From Candidatus Rokuibacteriota bacterium (GTDB lineage Bacteria > Methylomirabilota > Methylomirabilia > Rokubacteriales > CSP1-6), in contig QHTB01000170.1 in NCBI GenBank assembly GCA_003220615.1, positions 1-32,124 on the forward strand: a DNA stretch of 32,124 bases, in the 5' to 3' direction. This document shows, piece by piece, positions 1-8,183 of this stretch. The position numbers were made by a program, and so were the translations under genes. The notes beneath the pieces were generated by a model that saw only the letters and a list, made by a program, of their open reading frames with translations, was not told the DNA's origin and made no database searches. How positions within the stretch are numbered: position 1 is the first letter of the stretch; each line of letters opens with the position of its first letter.

Positions 1-278
1 TGGCTGGTCTGGATCAGCAGCGGTGTGCGGATCCACACCTTCGCCGCGGCCGAGACATCGCCGAGTGTGATCTCCTTCTCGGCGCTCATCTGGCCGTGGT
101 GCATCCCCGTCATTGGCACGTCGGGCGTGAGACTGGCCTCGACCGCCGCCGGAGAGATTCCGACGGCGGTGGCGGCCTGAGTGAAGGCGGCGATCGCGCC
201 GCACCCGATGCCGACCAGGAACAGCGTGCAGAAGACCTTGCCGCTCAGCGGCAGGTTCCCCAGGTAGAAGCCGAACAT
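1..278 (-). CDS. Membrane protein, N-terminal part (runs off the window edge)
   Basis: An open frame starts at the ATG complementary to 276-278 and stays open to base 1, so only the first ~92 residues are present. It begins MFGFYLGNLPLSGKVF and has a hydrophobic stretch at about residues 15-35 (VFCTLFLVGIGCGAIAAF), likely one transmembrane helix. A short Met/His-rich patch (PMTGMHHGQM) follows. The gene sits 13 bases downstream of the barrel-protein stop on the same strand, so the two are probably co-transcribed. A purine-rich GGAGATG lies just upstream of the start. I do not recognise a named family. The patch could bind a metal, but that is only a guess from composition. Confidence 0.6.
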   Translation of the reverse strand, partial: MFGFYLGNLPLSGKVFCTLFLVGIGCGAIAAFTQAATAVGISPAAVEASLTPDVPMTGMHHGQMSAEKEITLGDVSAAAKVWIRTPLLIQTS

Positions 279-291
279 CGTCGCATCTCCT

Positions 292-1800
292 CTAGTAGTT
301 CACCACGAACTGCAACGTTACCTGTTGGGCTGTCTTGTCGGCGCTGGTCACCGGGATCCCGGGCTTGGCGTTCGAGAAGACGTTCTTGTCCGACGTATCC
401 AGCCGGTACTCGAGCCGGACGTCGACCCAGTCGAGCGGCATCCGCGTGCGCGCGTACGTCACACCCAGCGGCCGGAGCTCGGGGATCAGCCGTGACAGGT
501 GCACGGCCGGCGTGAACGTGAACGATTGGAGGGTCTGGCCCACACCAGTGCGCCAGCCCTGGTAGTCGTCGAAGTATCCATAGCGGAACGTCATACCAAG
601 CCACCTCGTGACGTCGTAGTGAGCGAGCGCGTAGAGCGCGAACCAGTTGACGTCGCGGTTCTCGACGGAGGCGCCGGCGTACGGAATCCCGCGCCGGCGG
701 AACGACACCTTGGCCTCGCCGCCATAGACGAGCTCGCCGATGAAGACCAGCCGCGGCGTTGGCGACCACGTCACGTCGGCGTCGATGATCCAGCGGTTGT
801 GCCGGGTGTCCTCGTCACGCTCCGGGCCCAACCACCCGCCGATGCCGAAGTTCAGCCATTGGTCGCCCTGGAACGGCGTGACTCCCACCCGGCCTCCGAA
901 GCTCTTGGCGCTATTGTTGTCCTGGAACCCATTCTCGGTCGTCTCGTTTTCCCACTGATTGGCGATCCAGCCGGTGACGTCGAGCCAGGGTGCGAAGGCG
1001 TACGCCACCTGGAACCCGGTGTAGCTCTGCGGTTTGCCGAAGCGCGTGAGCTCGGACGTCGTCGCCGTGAAGTTCAGCGCGGCGTCGTGACGCTCGTAGC
1101 CGTAGGGTGTGTCGAAGCGCCCGAAGGAGATCGCCAGGCCGTTGCCGAGCGGGGCGATTCCCGTGATGTTCATCCGATGCAGGCTGACCTCGGTGGTGCC
1201 GGCCTCGCTGCCGAACTGCTCGACGCAGCGGTCCATACCCGGGCAACCGAAATCGGGATCGAACCCATGGGCGTGCCGGTGAACGGCGTTCTCGACCTCG
1301 AGACTGGCGCCGGCCGACAGCCAGGACGCGAACGTCTTGTAGACGCCGAAGGTGAAATTATCGAAGCGGAAATCGACGCGGTTGGGCTCGGACGACACCG
1401 GGATGCTGCCGGCGAACTCGGGAACCATCTGGAGGCGCGAGTTGTAGTTGGCCGAGCCGACGAAGAACCCTGAGATCCTGGCGCCACCGAGCTCAGGCTT
1501 GGACAGGCCGAACACCTCGAGGGGATGGTCGCGGTCGAGCTGGATTTCGCGTTCGCCGGGTCGCGGCGCCATCGGTGGCACCTGTGCGACCGGGATCAGC
1601 GGCGATGCGGGGGCGGCGACCGGCGCCGGTGCCGGCTGTGCCTGCTCGAGCTTCTGCAACCGTTCCTGCATTCTTCGGAGCTCCTGCCTCAGCTGGTCGA
1701 TCTCCGAGGCTGGCGCCGACGTCTGAGCGAAGCCGGGTGAGGCCGGCATCGCGAGGAGCACGGCCACGATCAGGATGAGCGCCCGGATACACCGGTACAT
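292..1800 (-). CDS. Outer-membrane beta-barrel protein with N-terminal coiled coil
   Basis: The predicted product is 502 residues. The chosen ATG at 1800 is preceded by a good Shine-Dalgarno (GGAGGCGACT) and begins a clear signal peptide (MYRCIRALILIVAVLLAMP, ending near GFAQ). The open frame continues upstream to 1971, but that extension lacks signal-peptide character. After the signal comes a short coiled coil (about residues 33-52, IDQLRQELRRMQERLQKLEQ), then an Ala/Pro linker. The rest is a long region of alternating aromatic and polar residues typical of porin barrels (GRVGVTPF, WLNFGIGGWLG), ending in VVNY. The coiled-coil-plus-barrel layout resembles porins that anchor through the periplasm. 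It shares an operon with the small protein upstream and the membrane protein downstream. Its substrate is unknown. Confidence 0.8.
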   Translation of the reverse strand: MYRCIRALILIVAVLLAMPASPGFAQTSAPASEIDQLRQELRRMQERLQKLEQAQPAPAPVAAPASPLIPVAQVPPMAPRPGEREIQLDRDHPLEVFGLSKPELGGARISGFFVGSANYNSRLQMVPEFAGSIPVSSEPNRVDFRFDNFTFGVYKTFASWLSAGASLEVENAVHRHAHGFDPDFGCPGMDRCVEQFGSEAGTTEVSLHRMNITGIAPLGNGLAISFGRFDTPYGYERHDAALNFTATTSELTRFGKPQSYTGFQVAYAFAPWLDVTGWIANQWENETTENGFQDNNSAKSFGGRVGVTPFQGDQWLNFGIGGWLGPERDEDTRHNRWIIDADVTWSPTPRLVFIGELVYGGEAKVSFRRRGIPYAGASVENRDVNWFALYALAHYDVTRWLGMTFRYGYFDDYQGWRTGVGQTLQSFTFTPAVHLSRLIPELRPLGVTYARTRMPLDWVDVRLEYRLDTSDKNVFSNAKPGIPVTSADKTAQQVTLQFVVNY

Positions 1801-1930
1801 AGTCGCCTCCCATCGAGTAAGGGGCAAAGTTGGAGCGGTCACGACGGCCGCCGGCGTGGCGTTCGCGGTAGACGAGCCGCGTCCGTCACAGCCGCGCCGG
1901 TCGATGACAGCGTCGGGAGCGAGCGGGAAG

Positions 1931-2227
1931 CTAGGAGGCGGCGGGCGGACCCCGCGCGTCGATCCGGGCAAGACTCAGATCGCGCGGGGCTGGTTCTGGC
2001 GTTGCGGCGACGCCTGACGTGGCGACTGGCGTCGGCAGTGGCGCGATGTCGGGGGCCGGCGAGGCATGCTGCCGCTCGGCCGCCATCGCGAACGGACAAT
2101 CGAGCTGGGCGAGGTCGTGGTCGAGGAGGTGGTGGACCAGGTGGGGAGACAATCCCACCAGGTACGCGGCAAACACCAGCGCGACGACTGCGCCACCGAC
2201 CCTCAGCGGAGACGACCGCTTCAGCAT
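1931..2227 (-). CDS. Small membrane-anchored His/Cys protein, unknown function
   Basis: The frame encodes 98 residues. One hydrophobic helix lies at about residues 10-28 (VGGAVVALVFAAYLVGL). It is followed by a His-rich segment with one Cys (SPHLVHHLLDHDLAQLDCPF) and a Pro/Ala-rich tail. The His/Cys clustering just after a membrane segment recalls small DUF2946-type proteins linked to metal handling, but I cannot confirm membership. It lies 130 bases upstream of the barrel protein on the same strand. No convincing Shine-Dalgarno precedes the ATG. It overlaps no other supported gene and its composition looks protein-like, so I consider it real but of unknown role. Confidence 0.55.
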   Translation of the reverse strand: MLKRSSPLRVGGAVVALVFAAYLVGLSPHLVHHLLDHDLAQLDCPFAMAAERQHASPAPDIAPLPTPVATSGVAATPEPAPRDLSLARIDARGPPAAS

Positions 2228-2262
2228 CGTACTGATTCGGAGGATATCACTTCTGGGCCCGT

Positions 2263-4218
2263 CTACCGCTTCACGCCGTTGATGTAGGTCCAGCAGCAGC
2301 GGAAGTCGGGCCGGCCGCCGAAGAGGGTGGCCATCGCGTGGCGGATCAGCGCGAGCCGGTCGCGCACGGAGTCCTCGGTGGGCGCCCGGCCGTCCACCTT
2401 GACCGAGCCGCCGACCCAGCCGAGCACGGCCTCGTGATAGGCGCTCAGGAATTCGAACCAGTGGTCGACGCTCGCCTCGATGGTGCGCGCCGTCACGCTT
2501 TCTACCGCAAACCCGGCGCCCTCCAGGGATTGGAGGTAGTACGCGAGCGGCCGCACGGGAAGGAACACGCGGTCACGCCAGGCCACGTGGGCCTGCATCC
2601 GCGCCTCGTCGTCGAGCAGTGGCCGGTAGGCGGCGTAACGCGGATCGTTGCGCACGAGCCCGGTGGCGATCTCGTGGATGGCCCACACGGTCTCGTCCAA
2701 AATCCAGTCGCTCGGCCTGGCCTGAGGGTTACGGATGTTGCCCGATTGCACGAAGGCGCGCCCGCGTGGCTTCAGCACGCGCGCCCACGAGGCGAGCGTC
2801 TCCTCGAGATCGAGATACAGGTGGATCGCGTTGGTGGAGGCGATGGCGTCGGCGCCGCGGCCGGCCAGGGCGGACCCGACCGCCTCGTCGAGCCAGTCGA
2901 GCCGCCGGTCCTCCTTGCGCCAGCGCAGCAGCCGCAGCGCGACGCGCTCGTCGTCGCCGAACTTGTCGAGCGCGACGCGGAGGAACTTGGGCGAGCTGTC
3001 GGCGATGAGCACGCCGACCTGACGGTCGAAGATGCGGAGCTTCAGCCGGTCGAGCAGGATGCCCGTGCCGCCCGAATAGTCGATCAGGAGCTGGCCGTCG
3101 GTCAGGTGCCGGGCCAGGTCTTCCACCGTCGGATCGAGGTTCTTGTACCAGCCGTGGTTCTCGACGGGCCACACGAAGGGATGGCGCGGCCCGCCCGGCT
3201 GCTGGATCGGTGTGCTGAGCTCTCGATGGATGCGCAACAGCTCGGGGATGGTCGCGGGCGCGCGCCGGCCCCAGCCGCACTCGGTTGCGATGCCGAAGCC
3301 CGAGGCGAAGCGGCTGGCGACGTCGATCCGGCGTCTCGTGCCCTCGACGCCGTCGGTGTGGTGGACGAGACCAAGATAGAGCTCGGTCTCGGCCCGCAGG
3401 CGAAGCTCGCCGAGCGGCGCGTAATACGCCTCGTCGTCGCGATTGCGCGGAACGGGCAGGTGGATCCAGTTGAGCGGGCGGCCCAGACTGCCGGCCAGCA
3501 CGTTGGCGACGTCGACGAGCTTCCGGGTGTCCGCCGGCTCCTTGAAATGGCGATGCCGGACGTCTCCGTAGCAGAGGTGATAGCCGAGCTCGACGTCGGG
3601 CGGCACCCGACGCGACAGCCGCAGGAGGCGCTCGAGGATGCCGCCCTTCACGTCCTCGAACCAGACCGGAAAGAGGCCCTCCAGCATCGCGAACTCGAAG
3701 TTGGTGTCCCACTGGACGGCGAGCTGATCGTGCGGGACCTCCTGGAGGATGAGCCTGAGCTCGCGCAGCAATCGCTCCTCGTACGCACGCTCCAGCACGC
3801 CCTGGTAATCGGGCACCACGAACGCGGTGACCGGCGCGATCGGCGTGGGCAGGCTCACCTGGAACCGGCAGGCCACGGGGATGTGGCCGTCGCGCTTGAG
3901 GCGCGCGAAGACGCGATAGGAGGCGATGGCCGCGTCGGCGTAGCCCAGCGCCTCGAAGATCACGCTGTCGGCCCGCGCGCCCTCGGCCACGCGCACGCGT
4001 GGCAGCGGCCGCCAGCTATCCGGTCCCGGCGGCACCACCTCGAGCTGGGGTTGGGAGGTGAAGACGGGGAGCTGCCACACGATCCAGTCGGAGCGCGGGC
4101 CGGTCTCCCCGTCGGGAATGCGGCGGAGCCGATCGCCGATCTCGCCCGCGACCGTGCGGAAGACGACCTCCGCGCTGGCCAGCGGCACGCTCCCGACGAG
4201 GTGAACGCCCTGGATCAT
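2263..4218 (-). CDS. Fusion: MetE-like zinc methyltransferase domain + class I SAM methyltransferase
   Basis: The product has 651 residues. Its start overlaps the stop of the substrate-binding protein gene (ATGA at 4218-4215), so the two are translationally coupled. Residues 1 to ~335 resemble the UROD/MetE-like superfamily: an N-terminal GSVPLASAEVVF, then RIPDGETG, then H-x-C in GYHLCYGD (H214, C216) and a further Cys in ATECGWGRR (C314). These match the spacing style of the MetE zinc ligands. Residues ~370-651 look like a SAM-binding methyltransferase: motif I is LLIDYSGGTGILLDRL (about 377-392), with an acidic residue after the next strand. Full MetE has two barrels and is longer (~750 residues); here one barrel is joined to a different domain. 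The transporter neighbourhood suggests processing of an imported methylated or sulfur compound; that is inference. Confidence 0.75.
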   Translation of the reverse strand: MIQGVHLVGSVPLASAEVVFRTVAGEIGDRLRRIPDGETGPRSDWIVWQLPVFTSQPQLEVVPPGPDSWRPLPRVRVAEGARADSVIFEALGYADAAIASYRVFARLKRDGHIPVACRFQVSLPTPIAPVTAFVVPDYQGVLERAYEERLLRELRLILQEVPHDQLAVQWDTNFEFAMLEGLFPVWFEDVKGGILERLLRLSRRVPPDVELGYHLCYGDVRHRHFKEPADTRKLVDVANVLAGSLGRPLNWIHLPVPRNRDDEAYYAPLGELRLRAETELYLGLVHHTDGVEGTRRRIDVASRFASGFGIATECGWGRRAPATIPELLRIHRELSTPIQQPGGPRHPFVWPVENHGWYKNLDPTVEDLARHLTDGQLLIDYSGGTGILLDRLKLRIFDRQVGVLIADSSPKFLRVALDKFGDDERVALRLLRWRKEDRRLDWLDEAVGSALAGRGADAIASTNAIHLYLDLEETLASWARVLKPRGRAFVQSGNIRNPQARPSDWILDETVWAIHEIATGLVRNDPRYAAYRPLLDDEARMQAHVAWRDRVFLPVRPLAYYLQSLEGAGFAVESVTARTIEASVDHWFEFLSAYHEAVLGWVGGSVKVDGRAPTEDSVRDRLALIRHAMATLFGGRPDFRCCWTYINGVKR

Positions 4219-5246
4219 TTGACCTCGGTCTTCGACTTCCAGCGCACCAGCTTGGGATCGACCTCTTCCAGCAGCTTCGTGTAGAGCACCTGCTCGGGCG
4301 GGAACTTCTGCTTGATGCGGTCGAGCGAATAGAGGAAGTCGATGAAGTCGCCCATGCCCCGCACGATCTTGTCGTTGGTCTCCATCGAGTAGATGTTGAG
4401 CGCCATGATGTCGCGCGCGAGCGCCTCGTCGAGCTTCATCTCCCGGGCGACGATCTTCACGGCCGCCTCGCGGTTGGTGTTGATGGTGTCGGTGGCCTTC
4501 TCCAGCGCGCGCAGCACGGCCTTCAGCGTGTTCGGATTCTCCTTCAGCATCTTGCCGCTGGCGACGACGCCGGCGTGGACGAGGATCCAGTCGACCTGGC
4601 CTTCCTTGCCGGGGATCGCGCTCTTGTTGCCGCTGAAGTAGAACTTGCCGCCGGCCTGCTTGACCGCGTTGAAGACCCACGGTGCCCACCCCGCCATCGC
4701 GTCGATGTCGCCCTTGGCCAACGCCGTGACGCAGTCGGGCGGGGCCAGGTTCACGAACTGCAGCTTGCTGAAGTCGACGCCGGTGTCCCTGGCCATGGCC
4801 TGCAGCGCCATCGTCACCGACGCGCCTTTCGGCATCCCGATCTTGATCTTCTCGAGGTCCTTCGGCGAGCGCACGATCTCCTGGCCGCGCTTGCCGAGGA
4901 TGATCTGTTGCGCTCCGGCGATGTCGCTCTGGGGCGCGATGTTGTAGATCGCCTGGCCGGAGGCGGCGATCGGCACGACCATGGTGGCCGTCGCGGTGCC
5001 GAGGTGAATGTTGCCCGCGCCCCACATGGACGGCAGATCGGTGCCCGCGATGTACCAGCGCGGGTTGATCTTGAGCCCTTCGGCCTTGAAGTAGCCCATC
5101 TGGTCGGCCACCGCGAACTGCGAGGACATCTGGGGATCGCGGACGAGCCAGGCGTCGACCTCGGTCATCTCGAGCTTGGCCTGGGCGAAGACATCACCGG
5201 CGGCGAGAGTCAGGAACGCGATCAGGACGGCGAGCAGCAGGGGCAT
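4215..5246 (-). CDS. ABC transporter periplasmic substrate-binding protein, NMT1/SsuA/TauA type
   Basis: The product is 343 residues with a signal peptide (MPLLLAVLIAFLTLAAGDVFA, cleavage near AQA). The mature part has the NMT1/SsuA pattern: an early strand and QMGYFKAEGLKI, GAGNIHLGTATA, then a long helical C-terminal half. The ATG at 5246 is preceded by a strong Shine-Dalgarno (AAAGGAG). It is the fourth gene in the permease-ATPase-permease order and its stop overlaps the start of the MetE-like fusion gene. Family members bind sulfonates, taurine, pyrimidine precursors or other small organics. The ligand cannot be read from sequence. The DCVTALAKGDIDAMAGWAPW segment is the usual conserved hinge region. 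Confidence 0.88.
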   Translation of the reverse strand: MPLLLAVLIAFLTLAAGDVFAQAKLEMTEVDAWLVRDPQMSSQFAVADQMGYFKAEGLKINPRWYIAGTDLPSMWGAGNIHLGTATATMVVPIAASGQAIYNIAPQSDIAGAQQIILGKRGQEIVRSPKDLEKIKIGMPKGASVTMALQAMARDTGVDFSKLQFVNLAPPDCVTALAKGDIDAMAGWAPWVFNAVKQAGGKFYFSGNKSAIPGKEGQVDWILVHAGVVASGKMLKENPNTLKAVLRALEKATDTINTNREAAVKIVAREMKLDEALARDIMALNIYSMETNDKIVRGMGDFIDFLYSLDRIKQKFPPEQVLYTKLLEEVDPKLVRWKSKTEVK

Positions 5247-5247
5247 G

Positions 5248-5988
5248 TCAGGCTCCTTTCTGAGCAGGAACGATCCGCCGCTCGAGGGCGAGCAGCAGCC
5301 AGTTGACGAGCGACCCGAGGAGGCCGAGCACCAGCGCCCCCAGGACGATCTGGGCCGGATTGAAGAACGTGCGGCCCTCCATGATGAGATAGCCGAGCCC
5401 GGCGTCGGCGCCCATGAACTCGGCGCCGACGATGACGAAGAGCGCGAGGCCGAAGCCCACGCGGAGCGCCACGATGATCCCCGGCAGCGCGGCGGGGATG
5501 ACCACGCGCCGGATCAGCTCACGACGGCGCGCGCCCAGGCTGGCCGCGGCGCGCAGCAGCATCACGTCGACGCTCAGCACGCTGGCCGCGATGCCCACGA
5601 ACATCGGGAAGACCGTCGTGTAGCCGATGAACGCGACCTTCGACGTCTCGCCGAGGCCGAACCACACCAGGAACATGGGCAGAAAGGCCAGCGGTGGGAT
5701 GGGCCGCACGAACTCGATGACCGGCTCGATCAGCAGTCGCACCGGCGTGCAGATGCCGGCCAGCAGACCGGCGACGAGCGCCACCAGCGCGGCGAGGCCG
5801 AAGCCCTCGGCGACGCGCACGAGCGAGGTCAGCACGTGCCGCAGCAAGCTGCCGTCGCGGATCGCGTCCACCAGGACGGCGGCGACGGCGCCCGGCGTGG
5901 GCAGCAGCACGGGATTCACCACGCCGAGGGCGGCGTTGCCGTACGTGACGATCGCCCAGCCGGCCAGGGTCGCAAGCAGCGCGATCAC
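5248..5988 (-). CDS. ABC transporter permease, SsuC/TauC type
   Basis: The product is 246 residues from a GTG start whose GTGA overlaps the stop of the ATPase gene. It is a BPD_transp_1-type inner-membrane protein with about six hydrophobic segments. The cytoplasmic EAA-like loop is visible in [19 protein letters not shown] followed by [12 protein letters not shown], the site that contacts the ATPase. The family signature [18 protein letters not shown] is also present. It lies two bases before the binding-protein start and shares the operon with a second, related permease (6743-7543), so the channel may be a heterodimer. The start is at the very beginning of the first helix; no better upstream codon is free of the ATPase overlap. 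Confidence 0.88.
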   Translation of the reverse strand: MIALLATLAGWAIVTYGNAALGVVNPVLLPTPGAVAAVLVDAIRDGSLLRHVLTSLVRVAEGFGLAALVALVAGLLAGICTPVRLLIEPVIEFVRPIPPLAFLPMFLVWFGLGETSKVAFIGYTTVFPMFVGIAASVLSVDVMLLRAAASLGARRRELIRRVVIPAALPGIIVALRVGFGLALFVIVGAEFMGADAGLGYLIMEGRTFFNPAQIVLGALVLGLLGSLVNWLLLALERRIVPAQKGA

Positions 5989-6746
5989 TCGTGCACCTTG
6001 GCGACTTCTTCCTTCACGAGCCGCGTGAGCTCGCTCTCGTACTGCGTGAACTCCGCGGCGAAGCGGTCGCGCGTCTCGCCGAGCTTGATCGGGACCACTT
6101 GCTTGATCCGTCCCGGCGCCGACGTCATCACGACCACGCGATCGGCGAGGTACACGGCCTCGCGGATCGAGTGCGTCACGAACAGGATCGTCTTGGGCTC
6201 GACCGACTGGATGCGCGAGAGCTCGTCCTGGAGCACCTCGCGGGTCTGGGCGTCGAGGGCGCCGAACGGCTCGTCCATCAGCACGATCGCCGGATCGTTA
6301 GCGAGCGCTCGCGCGATGGCCACCCGCTGCTTCATCCCACCCGAGAGCTGGACCGGGTACTTGTCGGCGTGGGCGTTGAGGCCGACCAGCGTGAGGTAGT
6401 GCCTGACGATGCGCATCCGCTCGTCGGAGGGTACGGCCTTCAGCTCGAGACCGAACGCCACGTTGCCGGCGACCGTGAGCCACGGGAAGAGCACGTATTC
6501 CTGGAAGACCACGCCACGGTCGGCGCCGGGGCCGCTGATGGCCCGGCCGTCGACGAGCACGCGGCCCGACGTCGGCGGGAGGAAGCCGGCGACGATGTTG
6601 AGGAGCGTGGACTTGCCGCAGCCCGAGGGCCCGAGGATACAGATCAGCTCGCGCTCGGCCACGTCGAGGTCGACGTCCGTCAACGCGGCGTGCCTCGCGC
6701 CGCCGGCGGTGAACGACTTCGACACGCCCTGGACCTGGATGCTCAC
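5985..6746 (-). CDS. ABC transporter ATPase, SsuB/TauB type
   Basis: The product is 253 residues. It carries all the ATPase motifs: Walker [10 protein letters not shown], the Q-loop [11 protein letters not shown], the signature [15 protein letters not shown], Walker [14 protein letters not shown] and the switch histidine in [12 protein letters not shown]. The GTG start at 6746 overlaps the upstream permease stop (GTGA), and its own stop overlaps the next permease start, so three genes are linked by 4-base overlaps. The closest families are the nitrate/sulfonate/taurine importers. It powers the two permeases of this cluster. Confidence 0.92.
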   Translation of the reverse strand: MSIQVQGVSKSFTAGGARHAALTDVDLDVAERELICILGPSGCGKSTLLNIVAGFLPPTSGRVLVDGRAISGPGADRGVVFQEYVLFPWLTVAGNVAFGLELKAVPSDERMRIVRHYLTLVGLNAHADKYPVQLSGGMKQRVAIARALANDPAIVLMDEPFGALDAQTREVLQDELSRIQSVEPKTILFVTHSIREAVYLADRVVVMTSAPGRIKQVVPIKLGETRDRFAAEFTQYESELTRLVKEEVAKVHE

Positions 6747-7543
6747 GCGGGATGCTGCCAGCGGAGCGCGCGACGCTCCAGCAGCCGGACCAGCGCGTTG
6801 CCGGCATAGCCGAGGAGGCCGAGCACGACGGCCGCGCCCAGCATCTGCGGGACCAGGAAGAAGTTGCGCCCGTCGTTGATCAGATAGCCGAGGCCGTGCT
6901 CGGCGCCGATGAACTCCGAGATCACGATGACGAAGAACGACAGCGCCAGCCCGAGGCGCATGCCCGTGAGGATCTCGGGGAGCGCCGCTGGCAGCAGGAC
7001 GCGGAAGAAGAGCTGGCGCGGCCGGGCCCCGAGGCTCTGGGCCGCGCGCACGAGGAGCGGATCGATCCGGCGGACGGCGTGGACGGTGGTGAGGAACATC
7101 GGGAAGAACGTCGCGTACGTGATGAAGCCGACCTTGGACTCCTCGCCGATGCCGATCCACACGATGAAGAGCGGCAGCATTGCGAGTGGCGGGATCGGGC
7201 GCAGCAGCTCGACGACCGGCTCGACGGCACGCCGGACGGAACGGAAGTGTCCGGCGGGCAGACCGACGGCGAGCGCGAGCACGGCGCCGGAGCTGAAGCC
7301 CAGGGCGACGCGCTGAAGCGTGGCGCCCACGTGAGCCCAGAGCTGGCCGTTCGACGCGAGCTCCACGACCTTGCCGATGACGAGCCACGGCCCGGGCAGG
7401 AAGATCGGATTGACGAGCCCGAGGGCCTCGACGACTCCCGCAACGAGCGCCCACGACGCGAGGAAGAGCGCGATCGCGCCGACGCGCATCCCGAACGCGC
7501 GCCGCCGCGGCAGCGCGGGGCCCCGCAGGCCCCACTCCATCAT
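6743..7543 (-). CDS. ABC transporter permease, SsuC/TauC type (first in operon)
   Basis: The product is 266 residues from the first in-frame ATG. It has about six transmembrane segments, the EAA-type loop [19 protein letters not shown], and the [18 protein letters not shown] signature shared with the other permease of the cluster. A strong Shine-Dalgarno (AAGGAGG, 7587-7581) lies 38 bases upstream of this ATG. It would fit a start at the in-frame ATC at 7576-7574, adding 11 residues. So the true start may be non-canonical or the base may be misread. The gene is 42 bases downstream of the cupin gene and probably shares its transcript. Confidence 0.85.
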   Translation of the reverse strand: MMEWGLRGPALPRRRAFGMRVGAIALFLASWALVAGVVEALGLVNPIFLPGPWLVIGKVVELASNGQLWAHVGATLQRVALGFSSGAVLALAVGLPAGHFRSVRRAVEPVVELLRPIPPLAMLPLFIVWIGIGEESKVGFITYATFFPMFLTTVHAVRRIDPLLVRAAQSLGARPRQLFFRVLLPAALPEILTGMRLGLALSFFVIVISEFIGAEHGLGYLINDGRNFFLVPQMLGAAVVLGLLGYAGNALVRLLERRALRWQHPA

Positions 7544-7585
7544 CTCGGGGACGGTCGTCAGCAGGGACGTCTTGATCGAGCCTCC

Positions 7586-8080
7586 TTACTTCTTCCGCGG
7601 ATCGTCGGCGGGATCGACGTACGTGATTCCGGACGGGCCGAAGCCGTGGACCTGGACGACCGTCTCTTCTTTCGACCAGGCGAAGTGCGGGGTCTTGGCG
7701 CTCGCGATGAAGAAGCCGCCTGGCGGAAACGCCTTGCTCTCCGCCTCGCTCAGCTTCGAACCGTGGCCGGCGTAGAACGTTCCGGAGATGACGGTCACGT
7801 GCTCGTCCGCGGGATGCGTGTGAGCCGGGACTTTGTAGTTAGGGGGGAACTTGTACCGGAGGGTGAACGGTCCCGGCTGTCCGGGGTTGCCCTCGAGCAA
7901 CACCATCTTCAGCCCGGGCGGCAACGCTGCCGGGCCATCGCCCCACTTCATCTCATCGGGCGTGAGCATGACCATGCCGGCCGGCATCGATGGCATCCCT
8001 GGCATCGACGGCGACTGGGCCGAGGCGGTTGTCACGACCGCGAACGTCAACAAGGCGAAGAATGTCAGTCGGCGTAACAT
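7586..8080 (-). CDS. Secreted cupin-domain protein
   Basis: The product is 164 residues with a signal peptide ([21 protein letters not shown]) and then a Met/Pro-rich spacer ([13 protein letters not shown]). The cupin metal site is visible as [15 protein letters not shown], with a later [13 protein letters not shown] supplying the last histidine. Cupins bind a metal and act as dioxygenases, isomerases or sensors; the reaction here is not determinable. The ATG is preceded by AGGAGGT (8091-8085). It is the first gene of the minus-strand transcript that continues into the ABC permease, and is divergent from the cytochrome/propeller gene. The Met-rich spacer may be a copper-type metal-binding segment; that is speculative. 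Confidence 0.8.
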   Translation of the reverse strand: MLRRLTFFALLTFAVVTTASAQSPSMPGMPSMPAGMVMLTPDEMKWGDGPAALPPGLKMVLLEGNPGQPGPFTLRYKFPPNYKVPAHTHPADEHVTVISGTFYAGHGSKLSEAESKAFPPGGFFIASAKTPHFAWSKEETVVQVHGFGPSGITYVDPADDPRKK

Positions 8081-8105
8081 CGAGCACCTCCTACGAAATG
8101 TGGGC

Positions 8106-8117
8106 GGAGTATACTCC
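8106..8117. promoter_or_regulatory. Perfect 12-bp palindrome in a divergent promoter region
   Basis: GGAGTATACTCC is its own reverse complement and lies in the 103-base gap between the divergent cupin and cytochrome genes. It contains TATACT on both strands, one mismatch from the -10 consensus, so it could be a shared -10 region, an operator, or both. A second inverted repeat (AGTCGG 8130-8135 with CCGACT 8148-8153) lies beside it. No good -35 hexamer was seen at the right distance in either direction. Confidence 0.4.
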
Positions 8118-8183
8118 ACGCTCGTCGCGAGTCGGCACCTCGAATTCCCGACTGTGGGCGCTGTCGACGGGAGGACGCTGCAC

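Noticed and set aside
2338..4284. Long plus-strand open frame (648 residues) opposite the MetE-like fusion gene
   Set aside because: It is a mirror frame of a strongly supported gene; its composition (Arg/Ala/Pro/Asp/Val-rich, no motifs) is typical of antisense frames in GC-rich DNA.
4219..5025. Upstream extension of the MetE-like fusion to 920 residues
   Set aside because: The extra part is a wrong-frame reading of the substrate-binding protein; the ATG at 4218 fits the coupling.
5985..7535. Apparent permease-ATPase fusion in one open frame
   Set aside because: The N-terminal half is out-of-frame translation of the permease; the real genes overlap by GTGA with different frames.
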